Of a stretch of 64,000 nt of DNA, positions 52,961 to 60,127 are shown piece after piece; position 1 is the stretch's first letter; each line of letters begins with the position of its first letter. Position numbers and translations under genes: made by a program. The notes beneath the pieces are model-generated. The model saw only the letters and a list, made by a program, of their open reading frames with translations. It did not search any database and was not told the DNA's origin. This DNA comes from JAVBMP01 sp031552195 (lineage in GTDB: Bacteria; Desulfobacterota; Desulfovibrionia; Desulfovibrionales; Desulfovibrionaceae), in the NCBI GenBank assembly GCA_031552195.1, contig JAVBMT010000017.1:139936-203935 (forward strand), written 5' to 3'.

Positions 52961-53730
52961 TGGCAATCCTTGTTTATCAAATTAACCTTGCGCCCGGCTT
53001 TGCCGAAAATAGCCTCGCAACGTTCGCCTTGCAAGGCTTCAACCATGTCCTGGTAATCGTTCACTATCAGACCGGAAAGTGAGGCCAGCCCGTGCCGGAA
53101 GAGCAGGGAGTTCATGGGCGTGCTCGGCCCCACCATGCATACGACGGCCCGGCGGCTCAGCTCCAAAAGTCGGGTGATGGTCTTGTTTATGAAGGTGGTT
53201 CCGGTAATATATACAAAGTCCTGCTCCGGCAGTATATACTCAGCGGCGGTGTCCGGCAGGTCGCCCGGTTGCGGCTGGCGTTCCAAAATGGAGAGTTCGC
53301 ACTGCGCCCGTAATTTTTTCAGGTAGGGAAAGTGCCCGATGACTGTGACTTTTTTGCCTTGCGTCTGCTGGAGGAAAAAGTCAAAAGCGTCCCCTTGCGC
53401 CGTGTCAAGGGCTTTGCGTAACGCCCCGCCTTCAGCCAGATTGTTATTGGCCGCGTTAAGGGCCGCCAGGCCGATAGATGCTTCGTTGAAATTCCATGAC
53501 TTGATGCGCGCGGCAACGCTTTTTAGCGGCTGGCCGACAATGTTGTATTCGACGTTTAGCCCCGCCGGAACAATATGCGCGGGGGTAAAACGCTGGGCAA
53601 GGCCGATGCCGCCCTGGTCAGATTCCACCATAAGCCAGTGTTTGCCGTAAGCGCAACGCCGCACCAAAGCGGCGGCGGAAACGGATTCCAGCAATTCATC
53701 ATAAAGAAACCACCTGGATTCAACCGTCAT
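52957..53730 (-). CDS. DUF4213/DUF364 protein, putative heavy-metal chelation
   Basis: 257 residues from the ATG at 53730, with GGAGG upstream. The N-terminal DUF4213 part is enolase-N-like (LAQRFTPAHIVPAGLNVEYN and SWNFNEASIGLAALNAANN). The C-terminal DUF364 part is Rossmann-like (KVTVIGHFPYLKKL, then FVYITGTTFINKTI and VCMVGPSTPMNSLLF). Structural work on the family proposed a metal-chelating or pterin-related active site between the two. It overlaps fmdE by 11 bases and the methyltransferase by four, so the three work together. Genome neighbourhoods of this family often include metal ABC importers, as here. Confidence 0.88.
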   Translation of the reverse strand: MTVESRWFLYDELLESVSAAALVRRCAYGKHWLMVESDQGGIGLAQRFTPAHIVPAGLNVEYNIVGQPLKSVAARIKSWNFNEASIGLAALNAANNNLAEGGALRKALDTAQGDAFDFFLQQTQGKKVTVIGHFPYLKKLRAQCELSILERQPQPGDLPDTAAEYILPEQDFVYITGTTFINKTITRLLELSRRAVVCMVGPSTPMNSLLFRHGLASLSGLIVNDYQDMVEALQGERCEAIFGKAGRKVNLINKDCQ

Positions 53731-54298
53731 ATGAGCCTCCTGCAAGCGGGCGGTAGTAAGCGCCTTCCGCGCAGGCCCGGCAATAGGTTTGGCCGTTCTT
53801 GACGACCTCTTTCCTGTCCAGCACTTCCTCGCCGCAAGTTTGGCAAGTCAGTACGCTTACCGGAGGACCGGGAAGTTCGGAATCAGGCAGCGTGATTTTA
53901 ACTTCCTGCCAGTTAAAAATATCTTCATCCGTATACGCTTCCCAAAAAGCCAGCTGTCTTTCCTTGGAATCGCCATGCGGCGGACGCGCGGCTGTTTTGA
54001 CGCTGACGCGGAAGGCCCGGCCGCTCTTCAGATCCAGAAAAGACATGGCCGTTTTGCCGTAATTGAGCATTTTTACGCGGCGCCGACCCACGGTAACGCC
54101 GGTGACCGCATAGGCGGCATCGGCCACGCAACGGTCGGTTTCCAAAAAAAACACCAGATCGCGCATGTCGTCGTCCGGCCTAAGCCCGAGCAGGTTCAGC
54201 CCCAGCAAGACCATGCGGATTCCCAAAATCTGGCCGCTGCAAATATGGCCGTGATAGGCCTCCGCTTTTTGCAAATACGCGCACAAATTTGCTGGCAT
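53720..54298 (-). CDS. FmdE family protein with C-terminal zinc ribbon
   Basis: 192 residues from the ATG at 54298, with AAGGA upstream; an ATG at 54331 lacks a ribosome site and abuts the operator-like dyad. FmdE was first seen co-purifying with tungsten/molybdenum formylmethanofuran dehydrogenase. The N-terminal domain has the conserved HGHICSGQILGIRM (His-x-Cys site) and LETDRCVADAAYAVTG, where Asp and Cys complete a metal site. The C-terminus is a treble-clef/zinc ribbon (CQTCGEEVLD, then YCRACAEGAYY). It heads the minus-strand operon. Role here inferred: binding or delivery of Mo/W, or sensing it. Confidence 0.9.
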   Translation of the reverse strand: MPANLCAYLQKAEAYHGHICSGQILGIRMVLLGLNLLGLRPDDDMRDLVFFLETDRCVADAAYAVTGVTVGRRRVKMLNYGKTAMSFLDLKSGRAFRVSVKTAARPPHGDSKERQLAFWEAYTDEDIFNWQEVKITLPDSELPGPPVSVLTCQTCGEEVLDRKEVVKNGQTYCRACAEGAYYRPLAGGSYDG

Positions 54299-54309
54299 GA
54301 TGTCTTTCC

Positions 54310-54648
54310 TTGAACGGCGGTTTGTTGTCATCTGTTATAAATTTAAATGTAATAACGCATAGGTTAAATGCCTCCGGTAATTCTGTCAAGGCGGTATCTG
54401 GGAGAATCTATTCGCGCGCTCTTACTGGCGCTTCCAACCGGGACTGTGTTGTTGAATGTCTGGAGGCAAGAAGGAAAAGAAACCAAAGTCAGGGGTATCG
54501 GGAGCGCCAGGAAGAGCTGCAAAAGCAGTATAACATTTGCCGGAATAACATCGGTCAGTTGAAAGGCGACCCGAATTGCGTCAATGCCATGCAAGCACGG
54601 ATGATTGATTCAGGCGGCAAGGCTTCAGATTTAAAGCTGCCTAAATAG
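54310..54648 (+). pseudogene. Uncertain small open frame, possibly a gene fragment
   Basis: An open frame with no ATG until near its end; only TTG codons at 54310-54325 could start it, and these overlap fmdE and its operator. The second half (RDCVVECLEARRKRNQSQGY, then RERQEELQKQYNICRNNIG) looks coding: helical, charged, with four cysteines in C-x3-C and C-x13-C-like spacing. It may be the 3' remnant of a truncated gene at the left edge of the accessory cluster. A terminator follows. The rest of 54358-54752 shows nothing else. Confidence 0.3.
54333..54357. promoter_or_regulatory. ModE-like dyad D upstream of fmdE
   Basis: TGTTAT-N13-ATAACG, one mismatch in the left arm, 35 bp upstream of the fmdE start at 54298. 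It shares the 12-mer GTAATAACGCAT with dyad A, 11 kb away, and the geometry of dyads B and C. Confidence 0.6.
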
Positions 54649-54675
54649 CCTAAAATAGCTTGAAATATTTATGCG

Positions 54676-54707
54676 GGCTTGCTTTTCATGTGGGAGCAAG
54701 CCTTTTT
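54676..54707 (+). terminator. Terminator at the left edge of the TA cluster
   Basis: GGCTTGCT pairs with AGCAAGCC around a loop of 11 bases and is followed by TTTTT. Confidence 0.7.
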
Positions 54708-54752
54708 ATTTACCCTCTTGGCTAGTCCCAAAAAATGGTACAGATTTCTTCT

Positions 54753-55031
54753 ATGAAATGGACAATGAAATACTCGAAACGTGCGACCAAGCAAGCGGAA
54801 AAACTGTTCAAAAAACTACTTGAAATCCTTGAATTACTGGTCGCTGAAATAGAGTTTTCAGGGCCGGTGCGCGGCAACTGGCCAAACTACAGCAAACTCG
54901 GCGGCATGCTGCATCACTGCTGTATCAAAAAAGGACATCCAACGTATGTGGACGTCTTGGAAGAAGACGCCAGCGGCATATGCCTTGTGGAGGTAAAATA
55001 TGTGGGAACACACGAAAAAGCACCATACTAA
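54753..55031 (+). CDS. RelE/YafQ-like toxin component
   Basis: 92 residues from the ATG at 54753; an ATG six codons earlier at 54735 is possible, and neither has a clear ribosome site. WTMKYSKRATKQAEKLFKKL, then GNWPNYSKLGGMLHHCCIKK and a final EVKYVGTHEKAPY match a RelE-superfamily subgroup whose members end in VGTHEK-A/V-x-Y. RelE-type toxins cut mRNA on the ribosome. The downstream XRE gene begins inside it and has a strong GGAGG, the toxin-first order common for HigBA-like pairs. Confidence 0.72.
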   Translation: MKWTMKYSKRATKQAEKLFKKLLEILELLVAEIEFSGPVRGNWPNYSKLGGMLHHCCIKKGHPTYVDVLEEDASGICLVEVKYVGTHEKAPY

Positions 55032-55362
55032 CTCGTCCGGCTCTGTCGGTGTCGAGGCTGATATTTTCCGCGTGGTCTGCCCTGTGAACCATGCTGAAGC
55101 CATCAAGAAGTATCTGATTAGCCAGGGCTGCACCATTGAGGAGTTTGTAGCCCCGGCCCCGGTCTTTCCCCAGCGCAGCCCCGGAACGCTTCTGCGCGGC
55201 GATCGTAACCGCGAAAATCTGACGCAACAGCAGCTTGCCGACATGTGCAGTATTTCCCGCCATCACATTTCCGAAATGGAAAGCGGCAAGCGTACCATCG
55301 GCAAGCAGAACGCCCGCAAGCTTGGCGAGGCCTTGGGCGTTGACCCTCGGCTATTTTTGTAA
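55000..55362 (+). CDS. XRE-family antitoxin/regulator paired with the RelE-like toxin
   Basis: 120 residues. Overlaps the toxin by 32 bases, with GGAGG before the ATG. The first 55 residues are a separate small module (ADIFRVVCPVNHAEAIKKYL), and residues 62-120 a Cro/CI HTH (NLTQQQLADMCSISRHHISE, then MESGKRTIGKQNARKLGEAL). As in other toxin-first pairs it should neutralise the toxin and repress the operon. Confidence 0.8.
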   Translation: MWEHTKKHHTNSSGSVGVEADIFRVVCPVNHAEAIKKYLISQGCTIEEFVAPAPVFPQRSPGTLLRGDRNRENLTQQQLADMCSISRHHISEMESGKRTIGKQNARKLGEALGVDPRLFL

Positions 55363-55393
55363 AATTTGGCCCTAGTTGGGCGATGGAGCCAAT

Positions 55394-55636
55394 ATGGAAC
55401 GTATACCCCCCATTCCGCCCGGTGAAATTCTTTCCACAGAATTTATGGAGCACATCGGCCTCACTCCTGCTGAGCTTGCCGCCGTTTTGGAGGTTCCGCA
55501 AGACTGCGTAGCTGAGATGCTCAAAGGGCAGAAGGCTGTAACGGCGGATATCGCCATGCGCCTGTCTGACTATTTCAAAACTACAAGTGGCTTTTGGCTG
55601 AATTTGCAACGCAATTTTGATGCGGAACGGCTTTGA
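55394..55636 (+). CDS. HigA-family antitoxin without an adjacent HigB
   Basis: 80 residues from the ATG at 55394. IPPIPPGEILSTEFMEHIGL, then LAAVLEVPQDCVAEMLKGQK and FKTTSGFWLNLQRNFD are the HigA/VapI pattern (PGE-x-L start and the W-x-x-LQ-x-x-D end). The gene immediately upstream is another XRE antitoxin and no HigB frame lies beside it, so it is either solitary or a second regulator of the RelE-like toxin. Confidence 0.85.
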   Translation: MERIPPIPPGEILSTEFMEHIGLTPAELAAVLEVPQDCVAEMLKGQKAVTADIAMRLSDYFKTTSGFWLNLQRNFDAERL

Positions 55637-55666
55637 AATTACGGACTGGCTCTGTAAAGGAAACAA

Positions 55667-56479
55667 ATGGACTCTCAGTACCTCAAAAATTTATTTGCCA
55701 CTTCCTTGCTGGAAAATATGACTAAGGTTAAATCCCTTGTGCTTATTGCCTCTGCGATTTTGTACACGGATTGCACGCTCAGTATAACTTTCCGCAAAAA
55801 TATTCAAAGCTTTGATTGGGGAGCTATTTCATTTTCTGAAAATCTATTTCATCTGGTTGCATTTTTTTTCTTATACTGTGCATTAGCCAGTTTTTTATTG
55901 CCAGCCTTGCAACATATACTAATTATCTTGATTAGTATGCCGCCGAAAATATTGCCAACTGCTGCAGATAAAAGACTATTCAACGCTAAAACAGACGTAA
56001 GCATCTACGCCTTGAGGCGTTACGCGGAAAAGGAGAATAATACCGTTATCCTTCGCATCTGCGAAAAATTCGAGGAAGGAAGACAGCATGCCTCTGAAAT
56101 GTCAAAGCATACTTTTTTTGTACTTGTGCTGATATTGTTTAACTGGATTATACTTGGCGATGATTCGAACAAAACTATTCTTCAGAGCTTTGGTGATATA
56201 GATGCGATTATAAAAAGCGCCGTGCTGAATTCCGTGAGAGAAAGTGGATTTAGCGGGGCAATTGGGTTTTTGATAGCCAAATTTTTTATGTTTTTTATTG
56301 GATTGTTACTCTTATTTTTCCCGTGTGCTTGGTGTTACTATACGTTTGGTGAGCAACCTGATTATATTATAAACCCAGAGTTGGCAAAAATAGTAAATGC
56401 AACAAAGATTAAAGAGGCGGATGACAACATTCCGAGTAAAATAAAATTTTCAATGAAGGCCCATGATGAATATCAGTGA
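55667..56479 (+). CDS. Uncharacterised membrane protein of the accessory cluster
   Basis: 270 residues, AT-rich compared with core genes; AAAGGAA precedes the ATG. Four membrane segments: about residues 21-40, 60-92 (long, FHLVAFFFLYCALASFLLPA), 145-163 (FFVLVLILFNWIILG) and 202-228 (FLIAKFFMFFIGLLLLFFPC). The loop at 100-140 is charged and cytoplasmic (LRRYAEKENNTVILRICEKF). No family recognised. Its end overlaps the next small gene by 17 bases, so the two are probably one unit. Confidence 0.7.
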   Translation: MDSQYLKNLFATSLLENMTKVKSLVLIASAILYTDCTLSITFRKNIQSFDWGAISFSENLFHLVAFFFLYCALASFLLPALQHILIILISMPPKILPTAADKRLFNAKTDVSIYALRRYAEKENNTVILRICEKFEEGRQHASEMSKHTFFVLVLILFNWIILGDDSNKTILQSFGDIDAIIKSAVLNSVRESGFSGAIGFLIAKFFMFFIGLLLLFFPCAWCYYTFGEQPDYIINPELAKIVNATKIKEADDNIPSKIKFSMKAHDEYQ

Positions 56480-56672
56480 TGAGATTACCATGCCATCTGA
56501 AATCTCTTCTCAAACGCACAAAAATGAGCGTGAAGAATTACGCCTTGAGTGCATTGCTGCCAGTGAGCACTTCAAGCAAACAGGTTTGCATTTGACCCAC
56601 GAAGAAGTCAAGGCTTGGCTTAGAAGACTGGAAGTCGGTGAGTACGTCGAGCCGCCAGCGTGTCACACATAG
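56463..56672 (+). CDS. Small antitoxin-like protein
   Basis: 69 residues. RLECIAASEHFKQTGLHLTH followed by EEVKAWLRRLEVGEYVEPPA and a C-H-T end match the small proteins annotated as CopG-like antitoxins of RelE/ParE toxins (the conserved W-L and PPxCH end). No RelE/ParE gene follows; the next gene is on the other strand. The overlap with the membrane-protein gene suggests a pair, or the toxin has been lost. Confidence 0.65.
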   Translation: MMNISDEITMPSEISSQTHKNEREELRLECIAASEHFKQTGLHLTHEEVKAWLRRLEVGEYVEPPACHT

Positions 56673-56707
56673 ACTTAAGATGTGCGAGGTGATTTCGTAA
56701 ATTACGT

Positions 56708-57196
56708 TTACGAGGCAGCTTGCAGCTCCTCTGGTGTACTCAAACGCTCTTCGATGTCTTCAGTGAAGTCTAGCGGTATCATGATGGGTTCTTCTTTGGG
56801 GTTAACGTTATTCCAATGCATGGCGTCAAGGGTAAGCTGAACTCCATCACCTACCATTTGCTCTCTGCGCATTATCAAACTCTTATGCATGGTCTTCCGG
56901 GGCGCTTCGTCTATGTCAATCCACAAGTGGTACTGCTGGCTGCCATATCCGACGCGAACGGCATGATTTGCCCTATATGGCCTACCTGTCTGGGCATCAT
57001 ATCTTATTTCTTCTCGGGCAACCGAAGTAAGTTCTTCAGCCAACTTATCAAGGGGGTCCTGAGGTTTGGGAAGCTCTACCCCAAGAGAAGCCGCAAAACG
57101 GGCAACGTCTTTCATATTTATTTCCGTCTCGCCCGTTTGCATCTTATAGCGCCTGATAACATCCCGCAGAATTTGCTTTTTTGTGACTCTCGACAT
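56708..57196 (-). CDS. Uncharacterised partner of the XRE-IrrE protein
   Basis: 162 residues; CAGGAG precedes the ATG. The N-terminal 35 residues look like a helical DNA-binding or regulatory segment (MSRVTKKQILRDVIRRYKMQ). The middle (RPYRANHAVRVGYGSQQYHL, then WIDIDEAPRKTMHKSLIMRR) is strand-rich. I do not recognise the family. It lies 24 bp downstream of the XRE-ImmA/IrrE gene on the same strand, the usual arrangement for a two-gene regulator/partner module. Confidence 0.7.
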   Translation of the reverse strand: MSRVTKKQILRDVIRRYKMQTGETEINMKDVARFAASLGVELPKPQDPLDKLAEELTSVAREEIRYDAQTGRPYRANHAVRVGYGSQQYHLWIDIDEAPRKTMHKSLIMRREQMVGDGVQLTLDAMHWNNVNPKEEPIMIPLDFTEDIEERLSTPEELQAAS

Positions 57197-57220
57197 CTCC
57201 GCTCCTGTGTGTTGTTTATT

Positions 57221-58357
57221 TTAATCTAAAGGGGCAACATCGCCCCATCCGTCCACAAAGGCACTTTTTGTAATTATATGCCGTACTTTAACCAAGTGGC
57301 TTCTAAAGCGATCATATCGTCCGGTTCTATGCTGTAGTTGACCAGCAACAATTCCAGGGTGAACATTTATTGTATTAGAGAACCCCAATATATCGCTCTC
57401 TTTAAAGAATGGACTTTTCCTCGCTATAAAAGAGTCAAGTTTTACCTGTGGAATACAGAACTCTATTGCAGCTTTATTCGCTATTCGTTCTTCCTCTGCA
57501 ATATTCGAAGAATCTCCTGCCTTTTCGCCCTCAAGCTCAAAATCAAGCATTATCGTTTTTAACCCATCTTGATTGATAATATGCTCTAATTCGTGGCGCA
57601 GAACAAACCAAAAATTATCAATACGGTCATATCTGAGTGTCATTGCTATAACTGGGCGTCTTTCATCTATCCAGAGGCAAGCCCCGTCAATTTTTGAAGA
57701 CGGTAGGGCTTCGACTATTAAGAAGCGTATACCGTTTTCAGCCAAAATTCTCGGAACTTTTCTTATTTCTTCTGGGGAGTGCAAGAGATTTTTTAACTGC
57801 CCTATAGCGATTTTTGCAGATTGCAGAGAAAATTTACCCACAAGCATATCTGATGCAATGGCTTTTACTCTATACAACCATGCCAACTGCGCCGGGGTTA
57901 CGGCGATATTCGTTTGTGTTTTTTTTGCGGCGTGAGGCAAAATTTCTATGGCATTGATAGAGTCCACTCCAAAAAAACACGTAAGAGCGCTTTCGACCTG
58001 CGGGACATCTTTGATGTTATCGGCTCTTATCCATCCCCTTTTGATCATATTGGAAATCGGAAGATCCCCAAAAATACGCGCACGTGTCGCTCGTCCTGCA
58101 TCTGGGCGTGATTCAATTTTTGCCTTCTCAAGATCATATTTTTTCTGAAGAGATAAAAAATCCTCTGCATCAACGTCAAAAACCTCACCGAGCAGAAGGG
58201 CGGTTTTTGCATCAATATTTCGGTTATTATTAATTATTTTATTCAGCAGGCTTTCATCTATGTCCAGTATGATAGAGAGAACCCTTTGGGACCATTCTCG
58301 AGCATCAAGAAGGGCTTTCAAATACTGGCCCGGGGTTTTAAAATCATTAATGTCCAT
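57221..58357 (-). CDS. HigA-like HTH fused to an ImmA/IrrE metalloprotease
   Basis: 378 residues. Residues 8-75 are a HigA-type HTH (TPGQYLKALLDAREWSQRVL, then the EDFLSLQKKYDLEKA end). After a linker, the ImmA/IrrE (COG2856) domain has ACLWIDERRPVIAMTLRYDR and the zinc motif HELEH (about residue 262-266), with acidic residues downstream (EEERIANKAAIEFCIP). In ICEBs1 and Deinococcus such proteases cut repressors under stress; HigA-IrrE fusions occur in toxin-antitoxin-like pairs. With the 162-residue partner it forms an AT-rich module beside the tRNA-Leu att site. Target unknown. Confidence 0.88.
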   Translation of the reverse strand: MDINDFKTPGQYLKALLDAREWSQRVLSIILDIDESLLNKIINNNRNIDAKTALLLGEVFDVDAEDFLSLQKKYDLEKAKIESRPDAGRATRARIFGDLPISNMIKRGWIRADNIKDVPQVESALTCFFGVDSINAIEILPHAAKKTQTNIAVTPAQLAWLYRVKAIASDMLVGKFSLQSAKIAIGQLKNLLHSPEEIRKVPRILAENGIRFLIVEALPSSKIDGACLWIDERRPVIAMTLRYDRIDNFWFVLRHELEHIINQDGLKTIMLDFELEGEKAGDSSNIAEEERIANKAAIEFCIPQVKLDSFIARKSPFFKESDILGFSNTINVHPGIVAGQLQHRTGRYDRFRSHLVKVRHIITKSAFVDGWGDVAPLD

Positions 58358-58561
58358 GGATAGACCTTTAATAGCCCCTTAGGGGAAATTAGTTGCTGCA
58401 TGTGGGATGGTTATCAAAGAAAGGCATTCATGTAAATGGACAAATTTCGAAATTTGTCCATTTATTCGTATTTGTTCATTAATTATAGTATGTTAAATTT
58501 TTAAATCTTTTTCTTGCATAGCCTAGGCTTGGAATTGTCTGGAATTCCTCTTAAGACCTAC

Positions 58562-58597
58562 GGTTAGACCAGAGTTAGACCAATATCCGGTTAGACC
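58562..58597. repeat. Three GTTAGACC direct repeats near the att site
   Basis: GTTAGACC occurs at 58563, 58574 and 58590. The 58358-58652 gap is otherwise AT-rich and gene-free, containing the XRE-IrrE promoter region and the hairpin at 58600. Repeats this close to an integration site may be recombinase arm sites; inferred. Confidence 0.4.
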
Positions 58598-58599
58598 AG

Positions 58600-58637
58600 A
58601 AAAGCGCCTTTCGCATTCATTCGCGAAAAGCGCTTTT
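58600..58637. terminator. Strong hairpin, probable bidirectional terminator
   Basis: AAAAGCGCCTTTCGC pairs with GCGAAAAGCGCTTTT (one mismatch) with A/T ends, eight-base loop. It lies just outside the tRNA-Leu fragment; on the minus strand it would end tRNA-Leu transcription. Confidence 0.7.
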
Positions 58638-58652
58638 CTTCAATTAATTCAG

Positions 58653-58712
58653 TGGTGCCCAGGACGGGACTTGAACCCGTACAGAGTTTCCTCCGAGGGA
58701 TTTTAAGTCCCT
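58653..58712 (-). other. 3' half of tRNA-Leu(TAA): attachment site of the integrative element
   Basis: On the minus strand: anticodon stem AGGGA/TCCCT with loop CTTAAAA (anticodon TAA), variable arm, T stem ACGGG/CCCGT with TTCAAGT, acceptor 3' strand CCTGGGC, A and encoded CCA (58653-58655). The D arm and the 5' acceptor strand are missing; the sequence beyond 58712 does not form them. A minus-strand tRNA hit by an integrative element leaves exactly this 3' piece at the left end and the whole tRNA at the right end, outside this window. The integrase starts 125 bp to the right. Confidence 0.8.
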
Positions 58713-58837
58713 ATATAACAAATTCACCTATCTTCACTTTGCGTCACATTTTTCTTGCTATCACTCAATATTCTGCTTAATAAAGTTTCATATAAAGCCA
58801 TTCAAAAACATGCTGTTTCATCGGAAAAAGTGGCACA

Positions 58838-60127
58838 ATGGTGGCACAGGATTCGTTCATTAAAAAGGGATTTTTAATCACTCACGCCATGAAAGATAGC
58901 AAAGAAGAACAAGAAAAGGAATGGAAACGTGCCGCCAAGGGCATACGTTACCGCCTTCATCCAACCCGCAAGCACGGCAAGCAACCAGACCGCTACTATG
59001 TTATTCGCTATACAGTGAATGGGCAAAAAAAGCAGGAAGCTCTCGGTTGGCTCAGCGAGGGCTGGACGCTAGATAAAGTGCAAAAAGAACTTTCCGATTT
59101 GAAGTCCGGCCTCAGAAAAGGGGAAGGGCCGCAAAGCCTTGCGGACAAACGTCGAATAGCCAAAGAGCAAGCGGAAAAAGAAGAGTTGTTGCGCCAAGAG
59201 GAAGCCAGAAAAAGCGTAACTCTGGCTGAATACTACGAACACCAGTACAAACCCTGGAAGTCTTTGGCGCGCCCAGTGGCCTTTGAAAAGGAAAACTCCC
59301 ACTGGAGACATTGGCTTGAGCCGCAACTTGGTTCCACACCCATGCGCGGGATCGGAACTGAGCAATGGTATGCGTTTGTTAATACGCTAAGAAAATCCGG
59401 CCTCAGTGAACGGACAGTTGAGTATGTGTGCGGCACCTTGCGCCGAATCCTCAAACACGCGCTGCAAAAACGCATCATCACGGAAGCCCCGCCCTCGGCC
59501 GCACAAATCGGCGCGACAGCGCCGAAAGATAATCGGCGGTTGCGCGTCCTCACCCAGGACGAACTCACAAAGCTACTGGATGAAATTAAAAAACGGGACA
59601 TATACGCGTGGCGTATCACTGTTTTCGCTATGCTGATGGGCTGTCGTTTCTCCGATGCCAGGCGGCTTCTGTGGGGGCAGGTGGACTTTGAGCGCAAGAC
59701 TGTCAGCTTTGTGAAAACCAAGACTGTTGCCCGTGTCGTGCCGGTTGGGGACGAATTGCTCACCCTGCTCAAGGAGTTTGGCCCAGGAGCCCCCAAGGAG
59801 CGCGTTTTTCTAAACAGCAAAGGTGCGCCCTATAAAGAGGCTCCGCACACGCTGAAAACCGCCGTGGACACATTGGAACTCAATGAAGGCCGCGCCGCCA
59901 ATGAACGTTTTTCCTTCCACAATTTGCGGCACATGGCGGCTACGGACTTAGCCCGCGTCCTACCCTTGCGCGACCTCATGGACTATATGGGCTGGAAAAC
60001 ACCGTCCATGGCTCTACGCTACATGCACGGCAATGAAGAGGCTCAGAGAGCGGCGGTGGCCGCGCGGGAAGAAAAATTGAGCGGTAACCTGATGAAGGGC
60101 GTCACCCCAGAGGAGCGGACAGAATGA
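58838..60127 (+). CDS. Tyrosine site-specific integrase
   Basis: 429 residues. N-terminal arm-binding domain with YRLHPTRKHGKQPDRYYVIR, then a core-binding domain (YYEHQYKPWK onwards) and a catalytic domain with the first Arg in LMGCRFSDARRLLW, HNLRH (H-x-x-R), and the nucleophile Tyr in SMALRYMHG. It integrates and excises the element at tRNA-Leu, whose 3' fragment lies 125 bp upstream. Its end overlaps the next gene by four bases (ATGA). Confidence 0.92.
   Translation: MVAQDSFIKKGFLITHAMKDSKEEQEKEWKRAAKGIRYRLHPTRKHGKQPDRYYVIRYTVNGQKKQEALGWLSEGWTLDKVQKELSDLKSGLRKGEGPQSLADKRRIAKEQAEKEELLRQEEARKSVTLAEYYEHQYKPWKSLARPVAFEKENSHWRHWLEPQLGSTPMRGIGTEQWYAFVNTLRKSGLSERTVEYVCGTLRRILKHALQKRIITEAPPSAAQIGATAPKDNRRLRVLTQDELTKLLDEIKKRDIYAWRITVFAMLMGCRFSDARRLLWGQVDFERKTVSFVKTKTVARVVPVGDELLTLLKEFGPGAPKERVFLNSKGAPYKEAPHTLKTAVDTLELNEGRAANERFSFHNLRHMAATDLARVLPLRDLMDYMGWKTPSMALRYMHGNEEAQRAAVAAREEKLSGNLMKGVTPEERTE

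Noticed and set aside
54368..54562. Small ATG-initiated frame of 64 codons right of the fmdE promoter
   Set aside because: No ribosome site, no recognisable content, and it overlaps a better coding-like frame.
58653..58712. Functional tRNA-Leu
   Set aside because: The D arm and 5' acceptor strand cannot be formed from the neighbouring sequence, so it is only a 3' half.
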